This document shows positions 21,758 to 33,161 of a stretch of 64,000 nt of DNA, piece by piece (within the stretch, counting starts at the first letter, position 1; each line of letters opens with the position of its first letter). A program made the position numbers and the translations under genes. The stretch spans positions 2,108,001 to 2,172,000 of the forward strand of contig JALGAS010000002.1 of NCBI GenBank assembly GCA_023078685.1, in the 5' to 3' direction. The stretch is from Neopestalotiopsis rosae. Its lineage: Eukaryota; Ascomycota; Sordariomycetes; Amphisphaeriales; Sporocadaceae. The notes beneath the pieces were generated by a model that did not search any database, was not told the origin of the DNA, and saw only the letters and a program-made list of their open reading frames with translations.

Positions 21758-24007
21758 CGTGGAGTACTCTCTACGAGTGAGTAGAGCCAATATCCTCCGA
21801 CTTTTTATTGGAAATGTGTATAGTATGAGAAGAAAATAATCGCGACATCAACACGGAAAGAGCGCAAATAAGATAGACGATCAAAGAAAGGACACAAGCA
21901 CAAGACTTTGCCAGCCCCGAGCCCTACCAGATAGGTAGGCAGCCGACCAGCCGATGGAGGCGGATCTCTACGAGCCCGCTCATAATTCAAGACTGAGCAT
22001 CCTGCCAGAAGAACTGGTACACAATGGCTCCTGCTAATCAATGGTAGATTATTACAACTCTCGCTTCGGTTCTCGAGCGATCCTATACTGCCAGGGCCCC
22101 CGGCTAGTGCTCACACCGCGAGTCGGAAAGACTGGGCAGCCTCTCAAACCTCTGCAGCAGAGACGCGAAGGATTCTTTGTCGCGGATCATTGAGACCAAA
22201 GCCGTTAATGCCTTGGTCCCAGAGGATCTCCTTAGGGGTAAGGAAACGCTTGAGGCTCAGAGCCGAGCCCAGCGGTCGAGTATCAACATATGCACGAAGG
22301 CCAGAGCCTCATTGCCGTGTCGGTGATGAAGTGGACCGACCATCATGAGAGAACAATTTCAATTGACTCTTTCTGACTTCAGTCATTGATCATCATTGAC
22401 ATGGCGGACGCTTAATAGCATTGCTTGACGAGCCATACAGTCAACAGCACCATAACAGACTGTTGCTAACTTGCCCATCGAGAACAGAGGAGACGGAGAC
22501 GGAAGCGAGAAAGACAGAAAGAAGCTTAGAAATAAAGCCTGAACCGGACGGAGTTAACTCCAGGGCTCCGCTTGGCCAAGCAAAGTCCTATTTCAGGTTA
22601 CAAAACGGCCGGGGTGTAGGAGATTGAAGCGCCCGCATCGAATCCTGCGTATAGACTTTCTTTAGTATCGCTTGGGACTTGAGCATGTTGATTGGGTCTT
22701 TTTCTTTGGTGGGCGAAATGATGCAACAAACACTGATGGGAACCGACAGCCATGTCAATGCATTACTGGGCTGATGTGGACAGTTTGAACACAGTGCTGC
22801 CCACGGGCAAAAGTCAATCACTTGTTGTTTGCTCCTCTGTACTGTTGCTGTTGCACCTGGAAAAGTTCTGGGAGCTGCGCCGCCACAGCCAATCCCTGTA
22901 TCCGACACCAAATACAGCATAGCTGAAGAATTTAAGCAATCACTGCGATCATCCTCTGATACTACGCTGCAGTGGGACATGATTGGCTGATAATTTTGAG
23001 GTGACCGCAGCAAGGCAGCGTCAAGCAGCACACACCAGACAAGTGACACACACAAACAGCCAGCAAACGCGCATCTGGTAGCTGGTTAGCCGCCAAAACT
23101 TGCTAAAGTTGGTTGACCGTTTCTGCTAAAGAGATGATACCATTCTGGCCCCGTCAAAACACTCTACTCGCGCCATTCCGACTCGTCAGTTTTTAACTCA
23201 TGCCTATTCTCCCAACCCATGCTTTCCTTTACCTTGGGCGATTAAACCCCCTGGTTCGTTCCCTCCCCTACAAACATAGTACAGTGGCACCCCCTCGTCT
23301 TTGCATTTGAGGATGATCTGACCTCTCTGCCCTGATCCGGATGGGATGGGATGGCGCGCAACTAGGCACAAAGCGACTAGAACTAGTGCTTTACCAACGG
23401 GATCTCGCTTTGTGCGCTTCTAGGCTACAGCTCTTAATTTATTCTAGGCGACCCCTAAACAATGCGCTCCAAGCTCCATGCTACCCATTTTCGGGGGCCC
23501 AGCTCACCGGTTCTGGCCTTATTGTGGATCCCCCGGGGCGGCTAGTCGCAGTCACTACCTACTATTCTGTACTAACGGGCGGAGCTATTATTGAGAGATG
23601 AAAATAAAAATCCCCGTGAAAAAGAGTTGACAGAGAGATTCCAGAATATCCACACCTTTTCCCCTGCGCGCTGGTTTGCTTACCCACTGCGTCATGCCGA
23701 TCCTACTACTGCTGCTCTAACGGTTGGCGTTGCTTTCCCCAGAAATAGATTCGTGCTGCCCTGAGTTAACGCCCCCATTTTCTCTTGGCCTTCTTTTTCT
23801 TTCTTTCCCAACTGTTGCCTCACTTTTCATTTTTGTCATTCCTTTTTTTGTTTGAATCCATTCTTTTTCTTGGTGATCATCACTTGAGCAGTATTTGCTT
23901 CCTTCAGTCTGGAATGTGTTAGGGCGTTTGCGAGAGGGTTTTGGTGTATATCCTTCCTTTTTCTCATCTTCCTCGTTGACTACCTAGGTAGTGAGTAGCC
24001 ACCCCAG
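21758..24007. other. Intergenic region and long leader of the GT31-like gene
   Basis: About 2.25 kb between divergent genes, holding both promoters. The last 300 bases before 24008 are strongly CT-rich, as in long fungal 5' leaders, with a minimal uORF (ATG TGT TAG, 23914-23922) and a 12-base perfect palindrome (23980-23991). The longest open frame (22588-23055, minus) has no protein-like features. Confidence 0.45.
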
Positions 24008-25493
24008 ATGTATCGCTCGTCGTCGCGCAATCCACTGCGCATCGGCGCGTTTATTATAGCCGCCCTCCTATTTTGGCACTTTTTGAGCCTCAGGCATAGT
24101 GGTGATTATGATGAGGTGCAGCAATTCAAACCCGCTGCCGGTTCCGCCGCGCCCTCTGCCGTACCTTCAGGCGCGCCCGCCGCCGCCGCCGCTCAGCAGC
24201 AGGAACCGCAATTGCCTTGCGACTCGTTGCACGGGCTCCAGGATGTATTCCTTGTCTTGAGAACGGGCGCCAATGAGGCCCTCGAGAAGCTGCCCGTCCA
24301 CTTCAACACCACGTTGCGCTGCCTCGCTCCAGGCGGGTACGGCATCTGGTCAGACTATGAAGAAATGATTGGGGGCCACCATGTCATGAACGCCCTCGAC
24401 CGGATCCCGTCCGACATTATGCAGAACCATCCCGATTTTGACTACTACCGCCGCCTCCAGGAGCACGGAAGGGGCACCTTTTCCAAAGAGGAGCTCCACG
24501 AGTGGGCCACGGCCCCAAATACCGCCAGTGGTCGCGAGACGCCCGGCTGGAAACTGGACAAGTGGAAGTTTTTGCCCGTCATTGAAAAGGCCTACCGCCA
24601 GAGGCCCGACGCCAAGTGGTATGTGTTCGCCGAGGGCGACACGTACGTCAGCTGGAGAAACCTGCTCGAGTACCTCTCCAAGGTTGACGCATCCAAGCCG
24701 ATGTATATAGGCCACGAGATGCAAATAGGAGATGTCATCTTTGCCCACGGCGGATCCGGCTACGTCATTTCGAATTCGGGCATGAAACAGCTGCTCGACT
24801 TTGTGGCAACTAAACCTGGAGTCTATGAGGAGTTCACCGCCGGACACTGGGCCGGAGACTGCGTCTTGGGCAAGGCCTTGGATGACGCTGGAGTCAAGCT
24901 TTCCTGGCAGCATCCAAACCTTCCTGGAGAGTCCCCGTACAATATGAACTACAACTCCACATTTGGAGGTGGGCGCAACTTTTGGTGTTACTATGTGAAT
25001 GCATTTCACCACATTTCACCGCATGGCATTAAAGAGGTCTATCGCCTAGATCAGAAATGGGCGCTAGAGGTACGTGATTTTTTCTCCATGGATTGGTACT
25101 TAGATGCAGCAAAAGGCAAAAGCTAATAATGTGTAGAACTCGAAGCCAATTCGTTATGGCGATGTTTTCCACCAATTGATACGACCCCAGATCACTCCCA
25201 GGATTGAAAATTGGGACAACGAGTCTGCCGATGATGAAAGCCCGAGAGAAACGTTTGCAGATTGTCGTCAGGCCTGTCAGGATAAGTCTCAGTGCTTTCA
25301 ATACGTTTACAACCCCACCGACTCGAGCTGCAAGACATCTTCCGTGGTCAAACTCGGCGAGCGACAAGCTAAGAGCACGAAGCCCGAGGAGCGCTTGGTG
25401 TCGGGGTGGTTGGTGGACCGGGTCGACGACTTTATGGGCACAATGGATGAAACATGCGAGAGCCAAACCAACGCCTGGGTTGTACCCGGCTGA
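24008..25493 (+). CDS. GT31-family type II Golgi glycosyltransferase with PAN-like C-terminus
   Basis: Two exons, 24008-25069 and 25137-25493, joined in phase 0 (GTACGT donor, TAG acceptor), give 472 aa. A short cytosolic N-terminus is followed by one signal-anchor helix (about residues 12-28, GAFIIAALLFWHFLSL) and an Ala/Pro/Gln stem. The catalytic domain resembles fringe/beta-1,3-glycosyltransferases: WYVFAEGDTYV carries the metal-binding acidic motif (EGDTY in place of DDDTY), followed by YIGHEMQIGD, AHGGSGYVIS and TAGHWAGDCVLG. The C-terminal 110 residues contain paired cysteines (DCRQACQ, SQCFQYVY, SSCKTSS) like a PAN/Apple module. GT31 members transfer Gal, GalNAc or GlcNAc in the secretory pathway; the acceptor is unknown here. 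Confidence 0.85.
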
Positions 25494-27138
25494 AGGTTGA
25501 GCAAGAAGACTAAATGAATAAAAGAACCAACAAGGCCAATGCAGCTAAAAGAAGAACAAAAGAGAAAGAGCGCGTGTCCTGGAATGGAATCTCGCCAGGA
25601 ACTGGCTGGCGGCAAACACGAAGCCCGAGGAAGGGAAACCAGCCTGTTCTGCACCTCTCATCCCGGTGCGACACGCTGAGTCATGAAGCCGAAGTCTTGC
25701 AGCTTCGAGATGAGCTGCAGCGCCCTTCGTAAAGAGCCTGGCCTCTGGTCAAGACGGCAAGTCGATGGCCATCTGTCACTGGACTGAGGACTGGATCGCG
25801 GGTATCGAAATTATGGATAATATTTCACTGTGGCTGGGAACGTCACATACTTGAGTCATGCTCTACTCGACCTTTTACAGCCAGCCGTTTACCAAGAGAT
25901 ATGGTACAGGGTACGAATAGTTAATTCTGTTGCCATGTTAGTATCAGTTCTTGCTCACTAGATAGTCTGATATTTTCTATGCGTAATATCACACAAGCAA
26001 AATATGGAAATTTATTTGTAAAGCCCAATGACAATGTTGATGAAGAATGTTATTCTCCACTCTATTGTCGAGCAGTTCCCGTACTTGTATAATATTCTAG
26101 GTTCGTTCCACGAAAAAGGATCTTGGCACGAACTACTATTAGTTGCGAGTATACAAAGTTCAAACGCCACCCCCCAAAGCTTAAAATCAAAGTCAACCCA
26201 CTTGTCAAATAAAAGTCGCAGTAGTATACAATAGTCATGTCTCAGACACGGGCCGCTTCAATGACCCTTGCAGTCAACTTGGTTCACACGAGATGGGGAC
26301 TGTTTCTACTATTGGTCTTGTGTAAGCAGATTGCCGCTCCACCAAAACCCCAAATCGTCATGGCGACTCGAGTATACGACCACTTGATCGAACTCGTGTC
26401 TGAGCCGAAAGTGTTGGAAGTGCGCATATCCGGAATTCGGAATGGGAATGACGGAAAGTTTTGGCCGTTTTTTTTATAGGGCCGACTAGTCTGTTGCTGA
26501 CCATAGACACTCAAGCCATTTGCCAAGTCTCAAAGCGGGATAGATCTTATCGAGCTGTGACATCTCTTGAATATAGAAGAGAAGCCATGAGAGCCAACAC
26601 TGAGCCCCGGGGCCTCGAGTTCGTTATATTGAGTTACAATCCAAATTCCTGCCAGAAGCAATTGTATTGGGAATGATGACAGCAACTGAAGCTTATTGTA
26701 TCCTTTGAGCGGACATTCTTGGGGTATATCCACCAACCTGTGTTGCAATTTACGGCGATGCATGAGTTGACCAATAGTTCTTTCACTTGAACCAAAATCT
26801 GATACGTGTCAAGGAACTTTTCGTCGTTTCATTATAGATGATGCTCCATGGGCACTGTAGTGGAATGATGTGTCCCTGTGGAAAATGGGCATAGCGATTC
26901 GGCTGCTAAATAGCAGCCCCAAATCCCCTTCCGTCCGGGCGGCATTTGGGGAGATTGCGGGGCCGATTCCGCCCGTCGATCCCCCACGCCTCGGCATTGG
27001 TCAAGGGCGACTTTGACTTCTGACCAGCTCGTTCCTGAACTCTCTCGTTAACGAATTACATGCACACAGTCAAACAACTCCCATCCCCTCTACTACCCAT
27101 AATTCATCGATCAAATGTCGTGAGAAGATTTCCAAAAC
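25494..27138. other. Intergenic region
   Basis: About 1.6 kb, moderately AT-rich in the middle (25900-26250). No coding, RNA or repeat feature is convincing. The last 100 bases are the leader of the RING-finger gene. Confidence 0.4.
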
Positions 27139-28557
27139 ATGCCGCCGCCAAATACTCCAGAGGAGGGCGAGCTGGCGCCCTCCAACGATACCCCGACCCC
27201 GACCAGCAACACAGCGCTGCCCCTCCGGCCCCTCGTCGGCGCATCCAGCACCAGCAATAGCAATGGCGGCAGTCCACCAACAACGCCCGCATCATCCGCC
27301 ACCGTCGTGGACCTGCGCCTCCTCGACTACCAAGATCCCATTGACGAGAACCTCATCTGCCCCATCTGCCGCGTCGCGCTCGTGCAGCCTGTCATCACCC
27401 GCTGCGACCATGTCTTTTGCCAGCGGTGCCTGGCGCAGGCGCACGCCCTGAGCCCCGTCTGCCCCATTGACCGGTCCGCCCTCGACGACCTGACCGCCGA
27501 CAACGTCCGGTCCGCCCCCAAGATTGTCCACAACCAGCTCGACAACCTGACGGTAAAGTGCCCCAACCGGTCCCGCGGCTGCGCCCTCGTCGTCGCCCGC
27601 AGCCTCGTCGAGAACCACGTCTCCCGCTACTGCGACAAGACCATGGTGCCCTGCCCGCACCCGGGCTGCGCCCACGCCGTCGTCCGCCGCGACGCCGGCA
27701 AGGGCTGCCTGCACTACGACGTCGAGTGCGAGTACTGCAAGGGCACCATGCTCAAGGCGGATCTCGAGGACCACCAGGACTCGCAGTGCCCGAACCGCGA
27801 AAAGGAGTGCGAGCTCTGCGGCTCCCCGTTTCTGCGCAACAAGCAGGAGGAACACGCCAAGGAGTGCCCCGAAATGGAGACGGACTGCCAGTACGCGCCG
27901 TTTGGGTGCGTGCAAAAGACGGCCCGCAAGTTCCTCGACGACCATGCCGGGCAGTGCGAGTACCGTGTCGTCGGCCCGGTGGGTGAGCAGATTGCCGAGC
28001 TGCGGGCAGAGGTCGGCGCCCTGCGTGAAAAGGACAGGTTAAAAGATCGGAGGATCAAGTTTCTGGAAAACAAGTACTTTACCATGCCGGCCGCGAGCGC
28101 CTCTCCCGAAGCCATGACCGATATAAGCCTGCCCGAGTCATCCTCAACTACGGCGGCCGCCACCGCCACCTCGACGGACATGGCGCCGTACGAGTCGCGG
28201 GACCAGTATTTCCTGTCCCTGTTCGAGACCATGGAGTCCAAGGTGGAGCGGCTCTCGTCGGCGCTGCAGGAGGTCGAGGGCCGGCACTCGATGATGCTCA
28301 TCAACGAGACCCTGCAGATCAAGGACCAGCTCACCGAGATCCGCAGCACCCTCGGCGTCCTGGGCATGCACGTGCGCTGGCTCATGAACTTTCGCCTCCA
28401 GGAGCTCGGCAAGGTCGGCCCCGCAGCGGCCGCGGGGGCGGGCGCCTCTCCCGGCATGGCCGCCGGATCCATGGCTGGTCGGAACCAGGACAGCGGGAAT
28501 CCGAACCTGCCGCGGAGGACTAGTGATACGTACAGGGAGAACCCTCCACGGTTGTAA
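27139..28557 (+). CDS. RING finger / TRAF-type zinc finger protein (putative E3 ubiquitin ligase)
   Basis: Intronless ORF of 472 aa. Order: Pro/Thr/Ser-rich N-terminus; C3HC4 RING (about residues 74-112: CPICRVAL, CDHVFCQRC, CPID); a long run of TRAF-type CCHC zinc fingers (about 140-275, with spaced C..C..H..C sets such as VPCPHPGC, CEYCKGTM and CPNREKECELCG); a charged coiled coil (about 280-315, AELRAEVGALREKDRL); and a Ser/Thr/Ala-rich C-terminus with another amphipathic helix around LSSALQEVEGR. RING plus TRAF fingers predicts E2 binding and scaffold-type ubiquitin ligase activity in the cytosol or at endosomes. The target is unknown. Codon use is strongly GC-rich, so long antisense frames occur across it. 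Confidence 0.9.
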   Translation: MPPPNTPEEGELAPSNDTPTPTSNTALPLRPLVGASSTSNSNGGSPPTTPASSATVVDLRLLDYQDPIDENLICPICRVALVQPVITRCDHVFCQRCLAQAHALSPVCPIDRSALDDLTADNVRSAPKIVHNQLDNLTVKCPNRSRGCALVVARSLVENHVSRYCDKTMVPCPHPGCAHAVVRRDAGKGCLHYDVECEYCKGTMLKADLEDHQDSQCPNREKECELCGSPFLRNKQEEHAKECPEMETDCQYAPFGCVQKTARKFLDDHAGQCEYRVVGPVGEQIAELRAEVGALREKDRLKDRRIKFLENKYFTMPAASASPEAMTDISLPESSSTTAAATATSTDMAPYESRDQYFLSLFETMESKVERLSSALQEVEGRHSMMLINETLQIKDQLTEIRSTLGVLGMHVRWLMNFRLQELGKVGPAAAAGAGASPGMAAGSMAGRNQDSGNPNLPRRTSDTYRENPPRL

Positions 28558-29050
28558 TGGGGGGGAATTCATAATAATAGCATCAAGGGCAAGCGATGCC
28601 CAAGAAATACATGGTTTTGCATGACAAAGGGTCTCACGACACCTTGAATGGAGGGCTGCGGATCACGGAGAAAGCATAATGGCCCGGCGTTGATGGGAGT
28701 GGTATTTTTTTTTTTTTTTAACAATTATGGCGTTTTATGGTAGACGTTGATCGATTTACTGGTTTTTGAAGGTGGTGGATCGGATGACATGGAGGTCAAA
28801 GTCTTTATCATGGAGAATGCGTCGAACACGTCATTTGGAGTTTTACTTCGCGACAAATAGCGGATAAAGAAAAAAATAAATAGAGGATTGAGAGAGTTGA
28901 TGCTTTTGTTATGCTTGAGAGGCATAGAGAGATGGAATCATCATATTCCGCGCAGGACAGCTCAATCAAGGCCTGCTATCTAGTGCATACGATCCTACAA
29001 ATAGAGAACGTCTCTTGAACTCTCGTCTATTGATACTATTGAGTGAATCT
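28558..29050. other. Convergent 3' spacer
   Basis: About 490 bases between convergent stop codons, AT-rich, with a T run near 28707-28720. Only 3' UTR sequence is expected; nothing else is seen. Confidence 0.4.
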
Positions 29051-30019
29051 TCATGGCAGAAACGTCGACTCTCCTATGCGCCAGCTGCGTGTGCTCGGCA
29101 CGCAATTCATACCGATCGGCGAGGCGCTCATCGGAAATCCATTTGATGTAGAAGGGACGGTCTGTGAAAAGGCTGTGGTTGTTTTTCCTCCTTTACCATT
29201 GTCATCTGCCATGTCGCCATCATTGTCGCCGCCATCACCCCCCGGCTCTTGATCCAACAGAGGGATATGTGCTAGTGCAGAGTCAGCAGCCTGTCCCTCG
29301 GAGCTCGCTGGCAAGATTATTTTTTTATATCAGTCATCACAATAAGACACATTCCTCAACCTCGGGCGTGGGGCAGTCTCACCTTCAGAAACCGTGATAA
29401 AGATTGGCAGACACGCCACCTGTCCCACATGAGCAAACACCCGCCCCGAGGCGTCCCGGCAAAATTGCAGCTGTTTGCCCTCGAACCCATCGCCGTACCA
29501 CTCCAGCATGCCATACATGACTTGGTACGTGGTGGATATAGTGCCGGGCGGCACTGTCAGCGTCAAGTGGCCTTGGTCCTCTTCCGCCATGATGACTTGT
29601 TGTCCGGCGTTGTGGAGCTGTCCGGTCTCGGCGGATACATCCAATAGTGCCGATGGCTGGAGACAGGATTCTGCCACGTGGATGCGACAGGTGAAGCCGG
29701 AGATGGGGTGGTGTTTTGTGTAATTACTCAATTCGTCACGGGACAGGTAGGGAAGGATGATGCTGTCGGCGGGCCCGATGGCGAGAATTAAGCGCCTAGG
29801 AGGTGTTATGACTACGTTCCTCGAAGAGTAGCTAATGGTCGAGGAAGATAGTTTGACGCCTCTTGCGGTGTCTGGAGACGTGTTCTTGATACATTCATCT
29901 AATCCTAGCCAAGCCATGAGTGCGTTGCTAATGGCTATACCGGCGGTATAGCCGATAATGCCATGTCCTAATATGTACAAGAGTTTCGCGACTCTCAGAC
30001 TGCGGTGAGTCCAAGACAT
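29051..30019 (-). CDS. Unrecognised membrane-anchored protein (297 aa)
   Basis: Two exons, 30019-29383 and 29307-29051 (donor GTGAGA, acceptor CAG, phases consistent). Residues about 8-40 form a hydrophobic N-terminal segment (around LGHGIIGYTAGIAISN) that could be a signal anchor. A beta-rich region with scattered cysteines (TCRIHVAESC, LQFCRD, VACLPIF) follows. The C-terminus is Gly/Asp-rich and then Ser/Thr-rich. I do not recognise a family. The splice signals, clean phases and codon pattern favour a real gene. The neighbouring AAA relic and AT-rich DNA suggest a less conserved accessory region. Confidence 0.55.
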
Positions 30020-30618
30020 GATGAAATGGCATACAAGGTGTCAAAAGTAGGAAACAATGACTTAGTAAGAGTTGATGACAACAAGAGAGAATGGAGCAAA
30101 TAAGAGTTGATAAAAGAACTATTTTTTCAAACTTTTCAATGAATGACCATGTCTGCCTCGAGTAGGCTGTGCTTTCTTTTACTTTGACATCCCTGAAACA
30201 TTGTTGATTAATACGTAGCCAAGGCTGATTGTCATGAGCGAATCTGGATCATTGCAAGGGATAAGGCTGTGTAAAAAGCAACGATAGTCTGCGTGTCTAA
30301 GCGATTGAGGTCTCGCATTTCCAAGCACATTTCGCCCAAGTAAGTCTTTCTCAAGTTAACGGTATGGAAAAACTAATACCTCCAAATGGAAGAATCAGGT
30401 GATATGTCAGGATAAGCAAAGTCGGGGATGTGAGACACCATGACCATCTTTACAACTGACCTCTCTGGGCCTTTTACTTCTTGGCGCAGCACTGCAACGA
30501 GACGCAATTACCGAATGCATCAAAACATGGGACTATTGCCGCCTACATGATGGAAACGTCTCAGGCTCCAAAACATAATTCTCGGTCAAGAAGAGGCCAC
30601 CACCAAAGATCCCAAGCA
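30020..30618. other. Intergenic region
   Basis: About 600 AT-rich bases between the unrecognised gene and the AAA relic. No coding or RNA feature is seen. Confidence 0.4.
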
Positions 30619-31785
30619 CTACCAAGAATCTAAATCAATGGTAGGGCCACTGATTCGCGGATCCCACCACCCATAATCAACCTTCTCCTCCCAGCGCTGA
30701 TGCAACTCGAGTCCCTTGACCTTCGCGACCGTCTCATGATATGATCGAATTGGAGTCCGATGTTCTCAGCCGTAGCCAAAAGGGCAGCAGTCTTGACCAT
30801 GTTCTTGATCTGTCGGCCGTTGAGTTCCAATTGGCCGAAGAGACGCAGTTCCCAGGCAGAGATGGTGGACCGGCTTTGAGTATTGATGAAGTTGGCCCAG
30901 ATACGCTTTCGAGCCTCTCGATCAAGCTTGGGATAGTCGATAGTGAGATGAATGCGCGACTCGAAAGCCGGGTCAAAGGCGGGGATATGCGATTAGTTGT
31001 CAAGAACAGTACGCCCTGGTAGTACTCGAGCATTCGTAGAAAGACGGCCACGAGCCTATTCTTTCCAAGACTCGACTCGGATCGTTTCTCGAGGAAGACA
31101 TCGAATTCGTCCAGCAACAAGATTGCACGCCAGGTAGTGCAGCGGTCCATCACGTTGCGTAGATTATTTTCAACCTCGGTAGCCGTTTCTCCCAGCTCAC
31201 CGGCGCTCATGATATAAAGCGGCTGTCTGATCCTTTCAGCCAGAGACTCGGCTGTCAAGGTCTTGCCAACACCAGCCTCTCCCTATAGTATATCTATGTC
31301 AGTAGCATACGCAAGTGACAGGCTGTGTGTATGCGACGAACCTGAAACAAGACGATGATACCTTTGCCCTTTCCATTGATAACGTCGTCGAATCTGTCAT
31401 TTTTGGATAGTTGAACTTGAACAAAACTCAAAATCACCTTCTTGACGTCGGGCTGCAACATGAGAGCATCGAAGGCGTGGTCGTCCCAGGTGATCTCCTT
31501 GACGTTATCTACATCAAATCTCGCCTAAAGAGAACGGATGAGTTCATATATAACATCTTTCCAGCTGATAATCCAACTTACCCAGGCCTTGTATGTCAGA
31601 CAATAGCCAGTGACTTGAGGAGCGCAAAGTGCTAGCTCTTTGCCGTTCGTTAGCAGAGCTCGAACCTTTTTGGCTACATGGCGATGTGTCAGTCCCGAAT
31701 CGGAAATAGGCCGGCATAAAGGACTCACGAATTAAAATGGACTCTTCCGTCACAATAACACAATTCCGTGGAACACAATAGCACT
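30619..31785 (-). pseudogene. Degenerate AAA ATPase gene (5'-truncated, two frameshifts)
   Basis: Recognisable AAA+ coding pieces with intact introns lie at about 31785-31729, 31673-31582, 31524-31342 and 31282 onward. They carry Walker A GEAGVGKT, Walker B AILLLDEFD and the sensor-like LFLTTNR. After TTNRIS the frame changes at a C4 run near 30979-30985 (next frame AFDPAFESRIHLTIDYPKLD). It changes again near 30735-30740 (next frame ETVAKVKGLELHQRWEEK), then ends at the TAG at 30621-30619. Each break needs one inserted base, or two removed, to be repaired. The upstream end is closed by an in-frame TAG just before 31785, so the long N-terminal region typical of this fungal AAA family is missing. 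Both breaks may be assembly errors, but the missing 5' end argues for a true relic. Confidence 0.8.
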
Positions 31786-31890
31786 AACTTGCGTGGTTCA
31801 ATGAATCATCAACTTTCGTAATATGGAATTTTGCCTTCAACTAGGTTTTGAAGCGAATTATCACCCGTCGACTGCAGAACTAATTATAAA

Positions 31891-33161
31891 TTATGTAGCC
31901 TCAGTCGTTAAAACTTTGGTCAAATTAACCACAGTAGCAGAGAATGGCGTATGGAGATTGCTGCCGAAATTGTCGTATGTCTCTCCGCCGTATATAAGCA
32001 AATGGTCAGGATGTTTGTGCAGAATCTGGATAGCACGGCTGTACACAGCACCTGCAGGCGTCGCATGTTCTTCCCATCGATCCAAGGCGCCTCCAAACCG
32101 GTTTGTATATACCTGACGATGATCTGCATCAGACACCACGATCGTTCCATTTGGGCCGCCAACAGGACTCCAGACGACATAGGGCGAGGCATTTGGAGCT
32201 GTGGTGTTGTTGATAACGATGGGCAAGTCCTCGTTCTCACCAAACTCGAGGGGCGAGTCTGCCATGACGTAATAAACGGGGTAATTAGAACCATATGAGC
32301 TTGAGTTGCCTATTGGCCGCTCGTGAACCAATATCCATTTCTGTACGGGCGGTATGTATGACACTACAGTCATACCGGGGCGAGCCTCGTACAAGTCGTA
32401 GGCAACATCGTTGACGACGGGACCCCAAGTCTTCAGGTCGGACGAGGTCTGGTGGCTGAGCTTCTGCCCGTGCAATGGGTCGCGTTGATCGGAATAATAA
32501 GCAATAAGTTGGCCGTCATAAGGTCTGCTCCTGGCTCAGTCCATCATGTTGCAGTGACACGGAAAGAACAAATGAAGACATTGGTCTATAAAATCCTGAG
32601 AACGGAAAGTTCAAAAACAATATCAACTCACAAGAGATAGGGTTCCCAGACAGGTGTTGCTCCATTCGTGGTGTTGGGTGGTCCGCCCTCGGCAATATGA
32701 CTCACAAACTCCCACGTCCTTCCTCTGTCCTTGCTGGCGTACAGATCGATCCTTGTGCCATTCCGGCTCCAGCTGTTCCCGGCACCAAGAATAGTCCCTG
32801 CTTCAAAGCTACCCAACGATTCCGTAAGTTCCACAAGAGCTGGCTGGGCGCTCAATCCCCAGCCGTTGACTTGGTCAGTCAGATTGGAAATATGAGTCCA
32901 GCTGGCACCTCCATCTCGACTCTCAAAAACAGGAAAATAGCTAGGATCATGGCCTGTCAGAGATGCTGTTGCAAGGGTGGTGCCATCTTCCAATGCGGCG
33001 TAGCGAGGATAAGTTATGCTCTCATTACCGCTGGTCTTGTATATCGTGTTGTTGTTAAAGAAGCTCCAAGGTTTGGGGGTGGGAGTATGTGATTCTACAA
33101 ATGAGATATAGCTCGCGAACAAAACAATAGTGGCGATGATTAAAATCGACATCTCGCTCAT
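31891..33161 (-). CDS. Secreted BNR/Asp-box beta-propeller glycoside hydrolase (GH93/sialidase-like)
   Basis: Two exons, 33161-32632 and 32524-31891 (donor GTGAGT, acceptor CAG, phase 2), encode 387 aa. A signal peptide (about 1-24) is followed by repeats of the Asp-box type: SRDGGASWTH, SKDRGRTWEF and SSDLKTWGP. Other blade motifs are YPRYAALEDG, EARPGMTVVSY, YYVMADSPLEFG and SDADHRQVY. Many N-glycosylation sequons fit secretion. This pattern is shared by fungal GH93 exo-1,5-alpha-L-arabinanases and sialidase-like enzymes; the layout favours GH93, but I could not assign catalytic residues. It is intact although it stands between an AAA relic and AT-rich DNA. The stop codon at 31891 is about 105 bases beyond the start of the relic. 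Confidence 0.72.

Noticed and set aside
22588..23055. 155-codon minus-strand frame
   Set aside because: Non-ATG start, no domain, no coding-like composition, and located in a promoter region.
27292..27945. Long minus-strand frame across the RING gene (217 codons), and a similar one at 27714-28472
   Set aside because: These are antisense shadows of a GC-rich coding exon; the plus strand carries clear RING and TRAF zinc-finger cysteines.
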